Below, piece by piece: positions 31,813 to 38,925 of a DNA stretch of 44,212 nt. This DNA comes from Candidatus Avelusimicrobium pecoris (GTDB lineage: Bacteria; Elusimicrobiota; Elusimicrobia; Elusimicrobiales; Elusimicrobiaceae), in the NCBI GenBank assembly GCA_902761975.1, contig CACWMG010000005.1, positions 1 to 44,212 of the forward strand, in the 5' to 3' direction. Under the pieces are notes generated by a model. The model made no database searches and was not told the origin of the DNA. It saw only the letters and a program-made list of their open reading frames with translations. Every line of letters begins with the position of its first letter. The first letter of the stretch is position 1. The position numbers and the translations under genes are program-made.

Positions 31813-33255
31813 ATGACTGAATTTGAACCTGTAATCGGGCTAGAAATACACGTACAATTAGCTAGCCACACCAAACTTTTTTGCGCCTGCCCCAACGGCG
31901 TGGGCGAAGATACCAAACCCAACACCGCGGTGTGCCCCATTTGTTTGGGTCACCCGGGCGTAATGCCGGTCCTCACAGAAGGCGCCTTGGAACTGGCCGT
32001 GCGGGCCGGGTTAGCCATGCACTGCAAAACCAATGCATATTCGTCCTTTTCGCGCAAGCACTATTTCTACCCGGATTTGCCCAAAGGCTACCAAATTACG
32101 CAGTATGACGAGCCTATAAACGGCGCGGGCTACATTGAAATTACCTACGGTCCTAAAGACAATTTACAAAAGAAAAAAATCGGCATCCATCACGCACACT
32201 TAGAGGAAGACGCCGCCAAATCTTCGCACGAGGCCGACTATTCTTTAGTGGACTACAACCGCGCCGGAGCCCCGTTACTGGAAATTGTGTCCTTGCCCGA
32301 TATGCGCTCTCCCGACGAGGCCTACGCCTATTTGACCGAAATTAAACGCCTGATGCGTTGGGTAGGAGCGTCCAACTGTGATATGGAAAAAGGCGAACTG
32401 CGCGTGGACGTCAATATCTCTTTGCGCCCCAAAGGGCAAGAACAATTTGGCACACGCGCGGAAATTAAAAACTTAAACTCGTTTAAAGGCGTGCGCGAAG
32501 CCCTGATTTATGAAATTAACCGCCAGACGGAAATTTTAAACAACGGTGGCAAAGTAAAACAGGAAACCCGCCAATGGGACAAAGTGGAACTGGTTACCAA
32601 GCCCATGCGCTCCAAAGAGGACGCGCTAGATTACCGCTACTTCCCGGAGCCGGACTTGCCGCCCGTCATTTTGCAAGATGATTGGCTTAAAAAAGTGGCT
32701 GAAAATATGCCTGAACTGCCGGCCAGTAAAGAGGAACGCTTTATGAAAGCGGGTTTATCTGCCTATGACGCAGGCGTGCTGACCTCGTCGCGCGAAATTT
32801 CCAACTATTTTGAAGAAGTTACCCAAAGCGGCAAAGTGTCGTTAAAAACCGCTTCCAACTGGATCCAAACCGATTTGTTGGGGCTACTTCACGCCGAGAA
32901 AAAAGAAATTGAAGATTCCCCGATCCCGGCCGCCAAACTGGCTGAATTGTTGGAGCTAGCCGAGAGCGGCAAAATCAACCGCAAACAAGCGCGCGAAGTG
33001 TTTGAAGAAATCTACAAAAACGGCGGCAACCCGGCGGAAATTGTAGAGAAGCGCGGCATGGTGCAAGTGAGCGACGAAGGCCAACTGGAAGCCTGGGCCA
33101 AAGCCGCGATTGCCGCCAACCCCAAAGCGGTGGCCGATTATCAAAAAGGCAACAAAGCCGCCATTGGCGCGCTAGTGGGGGGCGTGATGAAGCTGAGCAA
33201 AGGCAAGGCCAACCCCCGCGTAATTAGCCAGTTACTTGGTAAATTATTGGGATAA
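31813..33255 (+). CDS. gatB: Asp-tRNA(Asn)/Glu-tRNA(Gln) amidotransferase subunit B
   Basis: A 480-residue subunit of the GatCAB transamidase that forms Gln-tRNA(Gln) and/or Asn-tRNA(Asn) from misacylated precursors. The start VIGLEIHVQL, zinc-ligand cysteines (CACP, CPICLGHPGVMP), KHYFYPDLPKGYQITQYDEP, and the C-terminal YqeY-like helical tail are diagnostic. TTAGGAG precedes the ATG. gatA and gatC are not adjacent here. A 13-bp hairpin with a T-run follows, at the edge of the inverted-repeat pilin unit. Confidence 0.96.
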   Translation: MTEFEPVIGLEIHVQLASHTKLFCACPNGVGEDTKPNTAVCPICLGHPGVMPVLTEGALELAVRAGLAMHCKTNAYSSFSRKHYFYPDLPKGYQITQYDEPINGAGYIEITYGPKDNLQKKKIGIHHAHLEEDAAKSSHEADYSLVDYNRAGAPLLEIVSLPDMRSPDEAYAYLTEIKRLMRWVGASNCDMEKGELRVDVNISLRPKGQEQFGTRAEIKNLNSFKGVREALIYEINRQTEILNNGGKVKQETRQWDKVELVTKPMRSKEDALDYRYFPEPDLPPVILQDDWLKKVAENMPELPASKEERFMKAGLSAYDAGVLTSSREISNYFEEVTQSGKVSLKTASNWIQTDLLGLLHAEKKEIEDSPIPAAKLAELLELAESGKINRKQAREVFEEIYKNGGNPAEIVEKRGMVQVSDEGQLEAWAKAAIAANPKAVADYQKGNKAAIGALVGGVMKLSKGKANPRVISQLLGKLLG

Positions 33256-33287
33256 CAAACAGCGGACGCGATGTTTCATTTAGCGCA

Positions 33288-33320
33288 CAAAAAGCAAACA
33301 CGCAAGATGTTTGCTTTTTG
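33288..33320. terminator. Hairpin after gatB
   Basis: A perfect 13-bp stem (CAAAAAGCAAACA with TGTTTGCTTTTTG) around CGCAAGA; its T-run would end gatB transcripts, and it reads similarly on the other strand after pilin gene 2. Confidence 0.75.
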
Positions 33321-33370
33321 TGGCTTTTAGCGATACAATTTTCCAAAATCTGCCTTCTTGCACGTTCACG

Positions 33371-33465
33371 CCCCTTGACGTACCTGGCAGTACGCCTATA
33401 CGGGGCACTTGACCCGCAAATACGGCTCAAATCTGACAAATCAGCCAACCGAACATTTTACACGG
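33371..33465 (+). repeat. R2-like mosaic repeat, copy C3
   Basis: CCCTTGACGTACCTGGCAGT, then ACGCCTATACGG (33371-33404) corresponds to 37135-37168, and AAATCAGCCAACCGAACATT onward (33438-33465) to 37282-37309 (24 of 28). The small stem differs in sequence but pairs in both copies (CGTAC/GTACG here, CGTGTC/GACACG there). The intervening 100 bases of the other copy are missing here. Confidence 0.6.
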
Positions 33466-33483
33466 CTATATTACGGACGGCAG

Positions 33484-33996
33484 TTAATTTAGATAATGAT
33501 ATGCAAAATAACCGTCCGCAACACTACCACCTGTGTAATTATTCCGCCCCGTTTCCATTTTGCAAATTTGATGTTGAATAGAATTGAGTTCGGTGGATAT
33601 GGCTGTGCAGACACGACTTCCCGGTTCGGTTGAACCAGATAGAAAACGGTGCGAATAATTTAAACCAATGTCATCGTTTTGGCAAATAGCTTGGATGGCA
33701 GTTATTACACAAAAACCCCAGTTGTAATAGTATTTGTTATCGGTACTGGTGTTTAATTTCCCACCAGGCATGTCAATATCCAGTTCTTCAAATTTAGTGG
33801 TATATTGATTGTTGGCTAGATAATAGATTTCTTCTGCCGTTATAATACTTTTAGTTAAGTTTTTAAGTGTAGCGTATCGACTTTTTGCTACCGCTTTTTG
33901 GTATTGCGGTACTGCCACCGCCGCCAAAATACCAATGATAAGTATTACCACTAATAACTCAATTAGTGTGAATCCTGCTTTTGTTTTTTTGTTCAT
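33484..33996 (-). CDS. Type IV pilin-like protein 2
   Basis: A 170-residue prepilin: basic leader MNKKTKAG, cleavage before Phe in G|FTLIELLVVILIIGILAAVA, Glu+5, then PQYQKAVAKSRYATLKNLTK and a globular domain with EEIYYLANNQYTTKFEELDIDMPGG, closely matching pilin 3 in that part. Five cysteines lie in the C-terminal half (near GFCVITAI, AICQND, RVCTAIS, HQICKME). AAGGAGAG (34001-34008) precedes the start. It lies within an inverted-repeat unit and is preceded by a leader with a conditional terminator. Processed by prepilin peptidase; assembly genes are elsewhere. Confidence 0.9.
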   Translation of the reverse strand: MNKKTKAGFTLIELLVVILIIGILAAVAVPQYQKAVAKSRYATLKNLTKSIITAEEIYYLANNQYTTKFEELDIDMPGGKLNTSTDNKYYYNWGFCVITAIQAICQNDDIGLNYSHRFLSGSTEPGSRVCTAISTELNSIQHQICKMETGRNNYTGGSVADGYFAYHYLN

Positions 33997-34213
33997 TTTT
34001 CTCTCCTTGTTGAAAAGTGCAAAAAAAGACGACGTATTGCCTAAGCTATTCCACTAACCCGTGCAATAATCGTCGCCCGCCCACCTCTTGTGAGGTGGGC
34101 GCAAAAGCAGACGACTATTTGTGGAGTGGAATATGCATCACGGACCGCAAGTCCGTCTTGCTTAATGCAGGCTCTCCCTGCACTTCCAACAAATAATCTA
34201 ATGTATTTTACTA
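33997..34213 (-). promoter_or_regulatory. Structured leader of pilin gene 2 with terminator/antiterminator switch
   Basis: Reading on the minus strand: hairpins TGCAGG/CCTGCA (34174-34190) and ACGGAC/GTCCGT (about 34139-34157); then a long stem TATTCCACT (34125-34133) with AGTGGAATA (34047-34055), continued by AATAGTCGTC (34110-34119) with GACGATTATT (34065-34074, one G-T), enclosing hairpin GCCCACCTC/GAGGTGGGC (34079-34100). The strand 34063-34074 can instead pair with 34028-34040, followed by UUUUUUU (34021-34027), forming a terminator. The two folds exclude each other. The architecture matches the pilin 1 leader. Confidence 0.65.
34021..34074 (-). terminator. Conditional terminator inside the pilin 2 leader
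   Basis: GACGATTATTGC pairs with GCAATACGTCGTC (12 pairs, one wobble, one bulged C) across a 22-base loop and is followed by seven T, 25 bases before the pilin start codon. Confidence 0.65.
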
Positions 34214-34220
34214 CTCCTCT

Positions 34221-34229
34221 ATTGTAACA
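34221..34229 (-). promoter_or_regulatory. Extended -10 promoter of pilin gene 2
   Basis: TGTTACAAT on the minus strand, within ATTATGTTACAATAGA, as before pilin gene 1. Confidence 0.5.
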
Positions 34230-34258
34230 TAATTCATACAACCTGTGGAAAGGCCAGC

Positions 34259-34343
34259 ACTTCCCCAAGCACCGGGAATATAGAGGATAAGATGATTTTT
34301 CAAAACGAGGACAATTTGGGCGCATAGGCGTGTCTGGATGACA
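34259..34343 (-). repeat. R2 repeat, copy C1
   Basis: On the minus strand it matches 37145-37243: TGTCATCCAGACACGCCTAT, then GTTTTGAAAAATCATCTTAT and CGGTGCTTGGGGAAGT. It lacks about 12 bases present in the other copy. It lies directly upstream of the pilin 2 promoter, and the other copy lies upstream of pilin 3 in the same relative orientation. Confidence 0.75.
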
Positions 34344-34406
34344 CCTTTTTTCTGTCTTTTGTGCGTCAAATGAAACTTCGCGTCCGCCGTTAATCAATAA
34401 AACTTG

Positions 34407-34435
34407 TTGACCCACAAACATAAAGTTGCTATCAT
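34407..34435 (+). promoter_or_regulatory. Sigma70 promoter of pal-cpoB-tolB
   Basis: TTGACC (34407-34412) and TATCAT (34430-34435), spacer 17, 36 bases before the pal start. Confidence 0.75.
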
Positions 34436-34471
34436 ATCTATGTAGGAGTTCAAATTATCACGGAGAAAGCA

Positions 34472-34978
34472 ATGAAAAACTTACTTAAAGTAGTATTAGT
34501 TCTAGCTGTAGCCGCCGGTTTAACCGCCTGCAGCAAAAACAAAAAAGACAATGCCGCCGCTGACGGCAACGTAGTGGCCGTTTCTGAAATGGTAGTGGCC
34601 GAAGAAAACGTAGAAGTACCTGCCCAAGAAGTAGCTTTAGGCGTAGTACACTTTGCGTTAGACAAATTCAACTTGTCCGCTGACAACCGCAAAATTGTGG
34701 AAGCCAACGCTCAAGCCATCAAAGCCGCTGCGGGTGCCGTAGCCAACTACCAAGTAGTAGTAGAAGGCAACTGCGACGATCGCGGTACCACTGCTTACAA
34801 CATCGCTTTAGGCCAAAAACGTGCCGACGAAGTAAAAGCTTATTATGTACGCTTGGGTATTCCGGCTGACAAAATCGCCACGGTTTCTTACGGCGAAGAA
34901 AAACCGGTTTGCTACGAAGCGAACAACGACTGCTGGGCCCAAAACCGCAGAGCCGATACGCTTTTACAAGCCAACTAA
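34472..34978 (+). CDS. pal: Peptidoglycan-associated lipoprotein Pal
   Basis: A 168-residue outer-membrane lipoprotein. Signal peptide with lipobox LTAC (Cys20), an acidic Val/Ala/Glu-rich linker, then the OmpA C-terminal domain (VVHFALDKFNLSADNRKIVEANA, VVVEGNCDDRGTTAYNIALGQKRADEVKAYY, and QNRRADTLL) that binds peptidoglycan through the conserved Asp and Arg. In this protein two cysteines (CYEANNDC) in the last loop could form a disulphide. First gene of pal-cpoB-tolB. It tethers the outer membrane to the wall; TolQRA are not in this window. Confidence 0.92.
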   Translation: MKNLLKVVLVLAVAAGLTACSKNKKDNAAADGNVVAVSEMVVAEENVEVPAQEVALGVVHFALDKFNLSADNRKIVEANAQAIKAAAGAVANYQVVVEGNCDDRGTTAYNIALGQKRADEVKAYYVRLGIPADKIATVSYGEEKPVCYEANNDCWAQNRRADTLLQAN

Positions 34979-35006
34979 TTATTAGTTAACAGGAGCCCGC
35001 AGACCC

Positions 35007-35717
35007 ATGAAAAATATATTATCACTTATTTTACTAGGGGGTGCGGGCTCTATGCTGTCCGGTTGTTTGCTCGCCAGCCAGCAAGATATGAGCTCTTTGC
35101 AAGGCCAGTTAAAAGAACTCAACGCCACTATCTCTCAAATGCAGGCCAACCAGGCCGAACTGGCCAGTAAAATGGACGAGCTGAACCAAAACTTGTCCGT
35201 TTCTAACGAGAATTTTTCCCAAAACAGCGGCCAAATTGCCAGCTTATCGGCCAAACTGGACGATATTACCGCCTCCCTACGCGGCACCAAACCTGCCGAG
35301 GAAGGAGCCGAAGGGTTGCCGGTGGTGCAACCGGCCAGTGCGGTGCTCCCGTCTGACTTATTTGCCGAGGCAAAAAACCACCTGGACAAAGGTGCTTACG
35401 AGGCCGCCGCTACGGGCTTTAAGCTCTACACTACTAAATACCCGCAAAACGAAAATACCGACCAAGCCTATATTTACCTGGGCGACGCGTACGTGGCTGC
35501 GGGCCAAACCAAAAAAGGGGCTATTGCTTACGCTACATTGTTACAACAATTTCCTAAAAGCAAGCTCGTCCCTACCGCGCGCTTAAAATACGCGCTTAGC
35601 ATTGTTCCCCTAGGCAAAAAGGATGAGGCCAAAAAATACTTGTCCTCCGTCGTGGCCGAATTTCCCACCGCGCCCGAAGCTACCCAAGCCAAAGCGGAAC
35701 TAGCCAAACTAAAATAA
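35007..35717 (+). CDS. cpoB: CpoB/YbgF-like Tol-Pal periplasmic protein, lipoprotein form
   Basis: A 236-residue protein with lipobox LSGC (Cys20), a coiled-coil segment (about residues 28-90, heptads of Leu/Gln/Asn) and C-terminal TPR repeats (LFAEAKNHLDKGAYEAAATGF, QAYIYLGDAYVAAGQTKKGA, ARLKYALSIVPLGKKDEAKK). That is the YbgF/CpoB layout; E. coli CpoB is soluble, whereas this one has a lipid-anchor signal. CpoB links Tol-Pal with peptidoglycan synthesis during division. AGGAG precedes the start; 28 bases after pal and 12 before tolB. Confidence 0.85.
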   Translation: MKNILSLILLGGAGSMLSGCLLASQQDMSSLQGQLKELNATISQMQANQAELASKMDELNQNLSVSNENFSQNSGQIASLSAKLDDITASLRGTKPAEEGAEGLPVVQPASAVLPSDLFAEAKNHLDKGAYEAAATGFKLYTTKYPQNENTDQAYIYLGDAYVAAGQTKKGAIAYATLLQQFPKSKLVPTARLKYALSIVPLGKKDEAKKYLSSVVAEFPTAPEATQAKAELAKLK

Positions 35718-35729
35718 ACGGAAGCGTTT

Positions 35730-37022
35730 ATGTGGAAACGATTTTTTACCTTTTTTATAGCCTTACTATGTGTAACGGCTGCTTATGCGGCTAAACCCAA
35801 AACGGATGTTTATATTGGTATTACCTCAGCCGGCAAACAAAAATTGCCCGCTATTGCCATGCCGGCTTTTACGGCGGACGCGCAAGGCCAAGCCGCGGCT
35901 GAGCAAGTGCACGAAGTGATGCGCGGGGATTTGCTCTTTGCCCGTTATTTTGACGTCACCGAAGACGGCCCGGCGTTTGATACCGCTAACGTCAAAGAAT
36001 CTTTGGCGGCGTGGGCCAAATTACCTGCCCGGCCAAGCTACGTGCTCATGGGCACCGTTACGTACAGCGAACCTTACTATACCATTAAAATTTACGCGTA
36101 TGATATAGTGACCCGTGCGGCGGTATTTGCCAAAGCCTTTAAAGGCACGCAAACCAGCTTACGCCGTTTGGCGCATATCGCGTCGGACCAAATTGTGGCG
36201 GCCTTACTGGGTAAGCGCGGCATTGCAGACACCAAAATTGCTTTTGCCAACAACGCCACCAAGCATAAAGAAATTTACGTGGTAGATTACGACGGTAAAA
36301 ACTTACAACGCTTAACCAAAGACAATTCCATTTCCCTCTTGCCGCGTTGGAGCAAAGACGGGCGCATTTTTTACACCACCTATAAATACCGCAACCCGGA
36401 TATTTTTGCCATTGACTTGCGCGCCGGCAAAATTTCGCCCATTATCATTAAAAAAGGGCTTAGCTTAATTGGTGGTGTCTCTCCGGACGGCAAAGCACTT
36501 GTGTTCACCAGCTCCGGCGGTACGAACCCCAGTATTTACATTTATAATTTGGAAACCCACCAAAAAACGCAAATTACCAACAAAGCCTCGGTGGACGGCT
36601 CGCCGTCTTATTCGCCGGACGGCAAGTATATTACGTTTGTGTCCAACCGGGCGGGCAATCCGCAAATTTATGTGATGGAATTGTCTACCGGGCAAACCCG
36701 GCCGCTCACCAAAAAGTTTAACTGGTCCGATACGCCCCAATGGTCCCCCACCGGGGAGTGGATTGTGTTTTCCGGGCGGGAAAGCCCCTACCACCCCATG
36801 GATATTTTCCTGGTGGACTTGACGGGTACGCAAATTAAACGCTTAACCAGTGATGCCGGCTCCAACGAGGACCCGACCTGGTCTCCCGATGGCCGCTTTA
36901 TTGCATTTACCACCACGCGCAACGGACGGCGCCAGCTGTATATGATGGATATGGACGGCAGTGCGCCGCACTTGTTGGCCGACGTAGCGGGCGACAGCTT
37001 TACCCCGCACTGGAGCATGTAA
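35730..37022 (+). CDS. tolB: Tol-Pal system beta-propeller protein TolB
   Basis: A 430-residue periplasmic protein. Signal peptide (residues 1-20, ends AAYA), N-terminal domain (about 25-160), then the six-bladed propeller with repeated SPDGKxIxFxSxRxGNPQIYVM-type blades (for example LLPRWSKDGRIFYTTYK, SYSPDGKYITFVSNR, QWSPTGEWIVFSGRE, TWSPDGRFIAFTTTR). It binds Pal. Last gene of the operon, whose order (pal-cpoB-tolB) differs from the E. coli tolB-pal-cpoB. Repeat R1 begins six bases after the stop. Confidence 0.93.
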   Translation: MWKRFFTFFIALLCVTAAYAAKPKTDVYIGITSAGKQKLPAIAMPAFTADAQGQAAAEQVHEVMRGDLLFARYFDVTEDGPAFDTANVKESLAAWAKLPARPSYVLMGTVTYSEPYYTIKIYAYDIVTRAAVFAKAFKGTQTSLRRLAHIASDQIVAALLGKRGIADTKIAFANNATKHKEIYVVDYDGKNLQRLTKDNSISLLPRWSKDGRIFYTTYKYRNPDIFAIDLRAGKISPIIIKKGLSLIGGVSPDGKALVFTSSGGTNPSIYIYNLETHQKTQITNKASVDGSPSYSPDGKYITFVSNRAGNPQIYVMELSTGQTRPLTKKFNWSDTPQWSPTGEWIVFSGRESPYHPMDIFLVDLTGTQIKRLTSDAGSNEDPTWSPDGRFIAFTTTRNGRRQLYMMDMDGSAPHLLADVAGDSFTPHWSM

Positions 37023-37028
37023 CAACTC

Positions 37029-37102
37029 CCTTGTAATGTTGCATTTTAGGCAGGGCGGGTAAGACCTAAAGTCTTATCCGCCCTGTCCTTTCCGGGCAAC
37101 TA
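37029..37102 (+). repeat. Dispersed palindromic repeat R1, copy B (after tolB)
   Basis: Same orientation relative to the upstream gene as copy A after hydA; about 70 of 75 positions agree. The stem CAGGGCGGGTAAGAC/GTCTTATCCGCCCTG is kept and the loop changes (CTAAA here). Confidence 0.8.
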
Positions 37103-37134
37103 TTTGCCACATTTGGCCGTCTTTGCGGTCCCTT

Positions 37135-37309
37135 GCCCTTGACGTGTCATCCAGACACGCCTATGCGCCAAACTTGTCCGCCAAACTGACCTCGGTTTTG
37201 AAAAATCATCTTATCCTCTACTTTACGCGGTGCTTGGGGAAGTACTATGTTTTGGTGCAACACTGTACGCAAATAGGGGGGCAATCAGCCAACTGAACAT
37301 TGTACGCGG
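37135..37309 (+). repeat. R2 mosaic repeat, copy C2, upstream of pilin gene 3
   Basis: Bases 37145-37243 match C1 (34259-34343); 37135-37168 and 37282-37309 match parts of C3 (33371-33465). It is the longest copy and shows that C1 and C3 are partial. No gene is present in this stretch. Confidence 0.7.
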
Positions 37310-37320
37310 TGATGTTGTTT

Positions 37321-37377
37321 CTCTCCCCCCTGGAGGGGGAGAACGAGTGCGTTAGCACCGCAGAGAGGGGGAAAAAG
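37321..37377. repeat. Palindromic element before pilin gene 3
   Basis: TCTCCCCC/GGGGGAGA hairpin, followed by GTGC-GTTA-GCAC and a GAGAGGGGG tail. It resembles short palindromic intergenic elements found in many bacteria; no function can be read from it. Confidence 0.5.
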
Positions 37378-37393
37378 TGTCTCCTCAAAAGCC

Positions 37394-37421
37394 TTGACTC
37401 GTTTTTTTTTTTTTTTATCAT
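37394..37421 (+). promoter_or_regulatory. Promoter of pilin gene 3 with T15 tract in the spacer
   Basis: TTGACT (37394-37399) and TATCAT (37416-37421) with a 16-base spacer made of CG and 14 T; the tract of 15 T runs 37402-37416. Its length sets the -35 to -10 distance. The pilin start codon is 33 bases downstream. Confidence 0.65.
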
Positions 37422-37453
37422 TGTACCGTACGACGGAAGCACTGGGAGGTGTT

Positions 37454-37993
37454 ATGTTAAGAAAAATAAACGCGTTTACGCTCATTGAGTTGTTGGTTGT
37501 AGTTCTTATTATTGGTATTTTGGCGGCGGTGGCGTTACCACAGTACCAACTTGCGGTAGAAAAAAGTCGGTTAGCTGCCCTAAAACACATCACAAAGGCT
37601 GTTGCACAAGCCCAAGAAATCTACTATTTGGCCAATGGCACGTATGCAACAAAGTTAAGTGAACTGGATGTGGAATTTCCAGAGGGTGGTGAAATCAATG
37701 CAGAAGAATATGAAATTACGTACCCCTGGGGAAAATGCACCCTTGAAGATCCTCACAATACACAGTGTTATAATACACAAAGTAAGGAAGACTTGAGGTA
37801 TTTGGTATATCATAAATATGGTTTTGAAAATCCAACAACATCTTATATTGGTAAAAGTTTGTGCCAGGCAGTTAATTCAACGCAAGCTATCACGGGTCAG
37901 GAACTACGTTGTAAAGTTTGTCAAAATGATACGGGTACCACAACCGCTATATGGGGATTAGGGGGCACAAATTGTACGTATATGTATGATTGA
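37454..37993 (+). CDS. Type IV pilin-like protein 3
   Basis: A 179-residue prepilin with leader MLRKINA and cleavage before Phe; the residue before the cut is Ala, not the usual Gly (NA|FTLIELLVVVLIIGILAAVA). After PQYQLAVEKSRLAALKHITK, the segment EIYYLANGTYATKLSELDVEFPEGG is close to pilin 2. Six cysteines lie in the C-terminal half. GGGAGGT lies four bases before the ATG at 37454; an earlier in-frame ATG at 37394 lies on the -35 and would break the leader pattern. Own promoter and terminator; no structured leader like pilins 1 and 2. Confidence 0.9.
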   Translation: MLRKINAFTLIELLVVVLIIGILAAVALPQYQLAVEKSRLAALKHITKAVAQAQEIYYLANGTYATKLSELDVEFPEGGEINAEEYEITYPWGKCTLEDPHNTQCYNTQSKEDLRYLVYHKYGFENPTTSYIGKSLCQAVNSTQAITGQELRCKVCQNDTGTTTAIWGLGGTNCTYMYD

Positions 37994-38016
37994 ATGTTCC
38001 AGCCTACTTAATTACC

Positions 38017-38049
38017 AAAAAAGGGAACCTTTTATCGGTTCCCTTTTTG
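38017..38049. terminator. Bidirectional terminator between pilin 3 and the RDD gene
   Basis: AAAAAGGGAACC/GGTTCCCTTTTT stem (12 bp) between convergent genes, with A- and T-runs. Confidence 0.88.
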
Positions 38050-38066
38050 CGCTGTATAAATCAACT

Positions 38067-38897
38067 TTATTCACACGCGGGTACACCGGTGGCGGCACAA
38101 TCGCCAAACGGGAAGGCTTGACAACATACTTGTGTGGCACCGTTTTGCATAAATAGCGTAAATTTGCGCGTAGAAACCGGGTCCGTCACTACGGCACGGT
38201 AGCCCTCGGGCGTGTAAAATAGTGTCATCCCTTCGGTGCGTAACGGCTCAATTAAGCGGGTGCCGTTTTGCGCTAGTTGGGTCATGCGTTGGACGGCCTG
38301 CTCAGCGGCTAGTTGGGTGGGGGTCACACTCAAACGCAAAGACACCAGTAACCCGCCAAATAACAAAAGCATCCATAATACGCACACAATTACCAGCCAC
38401 AAGATGTGGGGCGTTGTGGGGGGGAGCTCTTGCCCTTCTTCATACGATTTTTTGACCACGTACGTTTCGGCAATTACGTCGTGCAAGGCGCGTTTTTGGC
38501 TGGTGAACGCGGCCATAATAAAGCCAATGTAAAAAATAATGTAAGACAGAAATTTGGCAAAAAATCGCCCCGTGGCGCGTGCAAAGCTAATGCGCTCACC
38601 ATGCGCGCCCACTACTTTAATCCCCAGGATGCGTTTGCCCCAGGTGGATTGTTTGGCGCCGCTTTCAAAGAACGCAAAATACAGCCACATCAAGGCAAAA
38701 AACACAAGCTGCCAGCTAAAAATAGTGCCGCCCAGTAAGCTGGCCTGCGCGGTGGAAAGGCTGTTTACGTCTGCCCCGCCTAAGGCCACCAGTTGGGCCG
38801 CAACGACGGGCCCAAAAATAAATAGCGTAGGTACCATTACAATCAGGGTATCTACAATCAGGGCCAAGGCCCGTCTAAAAAAACCTGCATAGATCAT
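38067..38897 (-). CDS. RDD-family membrane protein with Cys-rich C-terminal domain
   Basis: A 276-residue inner-membrane protein. Residues 1-150 form the RDD domain (FFRRALALIVDTLIVMVP with the Arg-Asp pair, STWGKRILGIKVVGAHGERISFARATGRFFAKFLSY), of unknown transport-like function. A fourth helix (about 166-188) leads to an extracytoplasmic tail with VTDPVSTRKFTLFMQNG and five closing cysteines (CCQAFPFGDCAATGVPACE). The tail somewhat resembles pilin C-terminal domains; that similarity is by eye only. Last gene of the topA-to-RDD operon. Confidence 0.8.
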   Translation of the reverse strand: MIYAGFFRRALALIVDTLIVMVPTLFIFGPVVAAQLVALGGADVNSLSTAQASLLGGTIFSWQLVFFALMWLYFAFFESGAKQSTWGKRILGIKVVGAHGERISFARATGRFFAKFLSYIIFYIGFIMAAFTSQKRALHDVIAETYVVKKSYEEGQELPPTTPHILWLVIVCVLWMLLLFGGLLVSLRLSVTPTQLAAEQAVQRMTQLAQNGTRLIEPLRTEGMTLFYTPEGYRAVVTDPVSTRKFTLFMQNGATQVCCQAFPFGDCAATGVPACE

Positions 38898-38925
38898 AAT
38901 TTTTTCCTCCTAATTTTATTGTACT

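Larger units (their letters stand above)
33258..34391. mobile_element. Pilin unit bounded by 35-bp inverted repeats
   Basis: The 35 bases at 33258-33292 (AACAGCGGACGCGATG onward) recur in inverted orientation at 34357-34391 with four differences. Between them lie, in order: a hairpin, an R2-like repeat, pilin gene 2 on the minus strand, its structured leader and promoter, and R2 copy C1. The unit begins 3 bases after the gatB stop and ends 16 bases before the pal promoter. No transposase and no clear target duplication are visible. Confidence 0.6.

Noticed and set aside
33258-34391. Insertion sequence with transposase
   Set aside because: The only credible gene inside is the pilin; no transposase motif or clear target duplication was found.
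34041-34421. 126-residue minus-strand ORF over the pilin 2 leader and R2 repeat
   Set aside because: It spans the inverted repeat, promoter and hairpins, has no ribosome binding site or recognisable domain, and its composition follows the repeats.
37402-37416. T15 tract as the tail of a terminator
   Set aside because: No GC-rich stem directly precedes it, and it is framed by good -35 and -10 hexamers ahead of a gene start.
37300-37453. A structured leader for pilin 3 like that of pilins 1 and 2
   Set aside because: The promoter is only 33 bases from the start codon, leaving no room; the hairpins lie upstream of the -35.
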